Shown: in pieces, positions 61,691 through 64,000 of the stretch | Layout of the letters: every line of letters begins with the position of its first letter | Numbering within the stretch: the first letter of the stretch is position 1 | Assembly (NCBI GenBank): GCA_016872795.1 | Contig: VGYZ01000004.1 | Span: 1 to 64,000, forward strand | Length of the DNA stretch: 64,000 nt | Source of the DNA: Planctomycetota bacterium | GTDB taxonomy: Bacteria > Planctomycetota > UBA1135 > GCA-002686595 | Reading direction: 5' to 3' | Made by a program: the position numbers and the translations under genes | Notes under the pieces: model-generated | Told to the model about the DNA's origin: nothing | Database searches by the model: none | What the model saw: only the letters and a program-made list of their open reading frames with translations

Positions 61691-63084
61691 GTGCGTCGGA
61701 CCACGACCAGCGTGACATCGTCCTCGGGCTTGCCACCAGAGAACTGCACGGCGGCCTCCGCCAGCACGCGCGTGATCGTCTCGGCGTCCGCGCCGCGCGC
61801 GGCCTGCTCGATCAGCAGCTGCTTCACGCGCTCCTCGCCGAGCAGCTTGTCGCGGTCTTGCTCCGGATGCGCCTCGATCAGACCATCCGTGAAAGCGAGC
61901 AGCACATCGCCCGCGCGCAGTTCGAAGCGCTCGTCGATGGCGTACTCGATGTCCGCCGCGAATCCCAGTGCAAGCCCGTGAGCATCGTAGGTGAGCACCG
62001 CTCCGTCGCGCACGAGCAGCGGACCGTGGTGCCCCGCATTGCACATCTCGACGCGGCCGTCCGCGGAAATCGCAAGCAAGAGCAGCGTGAGGAATGTGCC
62101 AGGCTCGATGCGATCCGAGAGGTCCTGATTGAGCATCGTCACCGCCGCCGCCGGATCGTTCGACATGCGCAGCCCCGTGCGCAGCACGCCCTGCGCGCTC
62201 TGCGTGATGAGCGCCGGACCGACCCCGTGCCCCGAAACATCTCCGACCACGACCGCGAGGCGTCCGTCCTTGAGCTTGACGAAGTCGAAGAAGTCGCCCG
62301 AGGTCTTCTCCGCCGCGCGGAAGAAGCCGTGGATGTCGAGTCCCGGAATGTCCTTCGGCGTGCGCGGCATCAGGCCCGACTGCACGGCCTTGGCGAGCTC
62401 GAGCGAGTGCTCGAGCCGCGCCTTCTCCAGCGACTCCTGATGGCTGCGGTGCTTGTCGAGCGTGATCGCGGCCTGCTGGCAGTGCGCGTTGAAGAGCTCG
62501 AGATCGCGCTGGCTGAACTCGCGCGTCGCGGCCTTCGAGTCGACATACAGCGCGCCCTTCAGGCTGACTCCGTCGTCGCGCGTGCGCGAGAGCGGCACGC
62601 ACATCACCGCGCGCAGGCGCAGGTCGAACACCGACTGCCCCAGATCGCGCGCCTCGGACTCGTTCTGCACGGTGGCGAGCTTGGGCTCGTTGCGCTCGAT
62701 CACATTGCGCACCACCGAAGTCGAGAAGCGCTCCTTGTCCTGCACCGGCTTCTTGTCGCGCGTGCGCGCGACGCGGATGCGCAGCTCGCCCGAGGGCTCG
62801 AGCAGCACGAGGAAGCCGCGCTCGGCGCCGCACAGCTCGACCGAGTTGTCGACGATCTGGACCAAGGTCTCGTCGAAGTCCCGTGCCTCGGAGAGGCGCG
62901 CGAACATCCCGAGCAGCACCTCGACCGTCCGCCGGTCGGTGTCCTTGTCCCCCGTGAGGAAGCGGGCCGTGGACACCCCGACGGCTGGATTCGCGCGCTC
63001 GGCGGCGGTCGCGGGCACGGGTACTGCCATCGGCGACGAACTCGGAGACTTGGCTGCACCATCCTTCTTGCCGCGCCAGAACAT
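61687..63084 (-). CDS. GAF-SpoIIE (PP2C) serine phosphatase, RsbU-like
   Basis: A 465-residue cytoplasmic protein. Residues about 60-215 are a GAF domain (RLSEARDFDETLVQIVDNSV, AVMCVPLSRTRDDGVSLKGA). A short coiled coil leads to the SpoIIE phosphatase domain (residues about 240-465): FRAAEKTSGDFFDFVKL, VVVGDVSGHGVGPALI, NAGHHGPLLV, LLAFTDGLIEAH, and DDVTLVVV. Metal-binding aspartates are intact. Such enzymes dephosphorylate STAS-domain anti-sigma-factor antagonists. The divergent gene at 63242 encodes a STAS protein, its likely substrate. The ATG at 63084 is the first in frame. Confidence 0.95.
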   Translation of the reverse strand: MFWRGKKDGAAKSPSSSPMAVPVPATAAERANPAVGVSTARFLTGDKDTDRRTVEVLLGMFARLSEARDFDETLVQIVDNSVELCGAERGFLVLLEPSGELRIRVARTRDKKPVQDKERFSTSVVRNVIERNEPKLATVQNESEARDLGQSVFDLRLRAVMCVPLSRTRDDGVSLKGALYVDSKAATREFSQRDLELFNAHCQQAAITLDKHRSHQESLEKARLEHSLELAKAVQSGLMPRTPKDIPGLDIHGFFRAAEKTSGDFFDFVKLKDGRLAVVVGDVSGHGVGPALITQSAQGVLRTGLRMSNDPAAAVTMLNQDLSDRIEPGTFLTLLLLAISADGRVEMCNAGHHGPLLVRDGAVLTYDAHGLALGFAADIEYAIDERFELRAGDVLLAFTDGLIEAHPEQDRDKLLGEERVKQLLIEQAARGADAETITRVLAEAAVQFSGGKPEDDVTLVVVRRT

Positions 63085-63241
63085 GGTCTCAATCTAGCGC
63101 AGCGGTTGCCCGGACTCCCGACCCAGCGGATATTGCTTGCCAGCTTGGCGACGGCGGCGACAATGGACAACCTTTGGGGGCGGGGCCAGCGCCCGCTATC
63201 CACCGCTCGCATTCCCCGAAATGGCCCCTTTTCAACCCGCC

Positions 63242-64000
63242 ATGCACATCAACGCCGACCACGGACCGAACTTCGCCACCCTGCACCTGCGTGGCGAGTT
63301 CGACACCTTCTACTGCACCGCCTTCCAGAACGAAGTGTCGGCCCTCCAGCAGGCCGGTGTCCATCGCGTGGTGCTCAACCTGCGCTTCGTGAAGTTCATC
63401 AACTCGACCGCGCTGGGCACCATCATCAAGGTCTCCAAGCTGCTGAAGGGGCAGGGCGGCAAGCTCGTGATCGCCCGCCCCTCGGAGTTCTGCCGCGAGA
63501 TGATCAAGAAGATCGGCATCGACCGCATCGTGCCCGTGTGCGACACGGACGAGGCTGCTCAGGCTGCCGTGATGGGCGTTGCGGCAGTTCCGGTGCCGAA
63601 GTCTGAGACAGAGGCCGGCCCGCCCGAGGACGAAAGCTCGGTCATCTTCAGCCCGACCGACGCCAGCCGCATCGAACACTTCCTGTCGCAGACTCGGCGC
63701 TTCAAGGAGCTCGTGAACCCGGTTCATGGCCACAAGTTCGGCTCGAACTGGCGCGGCATCGGCCGCATGGCGCGCCTCGACGAGACCGGCCTGCACTTCT
63801 CGTGGAATGGCGGGGACACCGGACTCGAGGTGTTCGCCATGGGTCAGCTGCTCTCGATCGGCACCGAGCTCAAGGTCAAGTTCCGCCTGCCGCTGTTCCA
63901 GTCGGGCTTCTGCGAGGCCATGGCGGTCGTGACTTCGGTCGAGGAACGCGAAGGCGGCGTCAAGATCGGCGCCAAGTTCACCAAGATCGAGGAGCGCACG
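63242..64000 (+). CDS. STAS-PilZ-like protein, 3' end beyond the window
   Basis: At least 253 residues, cut by the window end. Residues about 1-105 are a STAS domain (FATLHLRGEFDTFYCTAFQN, VVLNLRFVKFINSTALGTII) with the phosphorylatable Ser in INSTALG. A linker rich in Pro and Glu follows. From about residue 160 a PilZ-like beta-barrel appears (NWRGIGRMARLDETGLHFSW, LSIGTELKVKFRLPLFQSGF, VTSVEEREGGVKIGAKFTKI). The usual PilZ Arg-x3-Arg and Asp-x-Ser-x2-Gly motifs are only partly present (RLDETG), so c-di-GMP binding is uncertain. It would link partner switching to c-di-GMP. No Shine-Dalgarno is visible. It is divergent from the SpoIIE phosphatase gene. Confidence 0.85.
   Translation, partial: MHINADHGPNFATLHLRGEFDTFYCTAFQNEVSALQQAGVHRVVLNLRFVKFINSTALGTIIKVSKLLKGQGGKLVIARPSEFCREMIKKIGIDRIVPVCDTDEAAQAAVMGVAAVPVPKSETEAGPPEDESSVIFSPTDASRIEHFLSQTRRFKELVNPVHGHKFGSNWRGIGRMARLDETGLHFSWNGGDTGLEVFAMGQLLSIGTELKVKFRLPLFQSGFCEAMAVVTSVEEREGGVKIGAKFTKIEERT

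Overview
This is a window of high-GC bacterial chromosome (about 69 % GC by eye), densely packed with genes on both strands. The gene content fits a free-living Gram-negative bacterium, most likely an uncultured member of the Planctomycetota. Pointers are the many HEAT/TPR/MORN-repeat proteins, a sulfatase-like lipoprotein with TPRs, secreted proteins sharing a C-terminal domain that ends in Cys-Pro or Cys-Gln, DUF58/BatA-type von Willebrand proteins, weak Shine-Dalgarno use and many 1- or 4-base gene overlaps. No 16S rRNA is present, so the assignment is an inference. I see no prophage, insertion sequence or CRISPR array.

Layout. 1-8.4 kb: ribosomal protein bL34, fumarase, HEAT/TPR proteins, a large von Willebrand membrane protein, MnmA and YajC. 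8.4-16.1 kb: YraN-like protein, exopolysaccharide sugar transferase, MnmG, a HEAT/TPR exported protein coupled to a radical SAM enzyme, and a MORN lipoprotein. 16.1-23.7 kb: exported metallo-beta-lactamase/lamin-tail protein, SlyD, M18 aminopeptidase, and a HEAT protein coupled to a sulfatase-like lipoprotein. 23.7-31 kb: polyphosphate genes (Ppx, Ppk1) with SixA, then a KaiB-like protein overlapping a PAS-PAS-GGDEF-EAL enzyme. 31-36 kb: two exported proteins with the shared C-terminal domain, separated by about 1.3 kb without a credible gene. 36-38.6 kb: SPFH/zinc-ribbon protein and a second MORN lipoprotein. 38.6-45.7 kb: one leftward chemosensory cluster (CheA, CheW, CheY, CheB, CheR, three CheC/CheX-family proteins, second CheY). 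46-49.6 kb: tRNA-His, coiled-coil protein, outer-membrane barrel, zinc-ribbon protein, ThiF/MoeB-like E1 enzyme and MobA-like nucleotidyltransferase. 49.6-58.3 kb: DUF4388/PEGA protein, a broken DUF6572 gene, AsnRS, an NhaC-type antiporter and a flippase-like protein. 58.3-64 kb: DUF58, BatA-like and dihydroorotase genes overlapping a SpoIIE phosphatase gene, facing a STAS-PilZ protein.

How the genes work together. Several neighbourhoods are about signalling: phosphotransfer chemosensing, c-di-GMP turnover (GGDEF-EAL and possibly the PilZ protein), partner switching (SpoIIE phosphatase with a STAS protein) and polyphosphate metabolism. MnmA and MnmG both modify tRNA wobble uridine 34.

The most striking sequence-level signal is strong depletion of the tetranucleotide ACGT (about 30 copies by hand scan, against an expectation near 180), with ATGT or ACAT in its place even where this forces codons the genome otherwise avoids. 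That pattern suggests past or present C5-cytosine methylation at ACGT followed by deamination.
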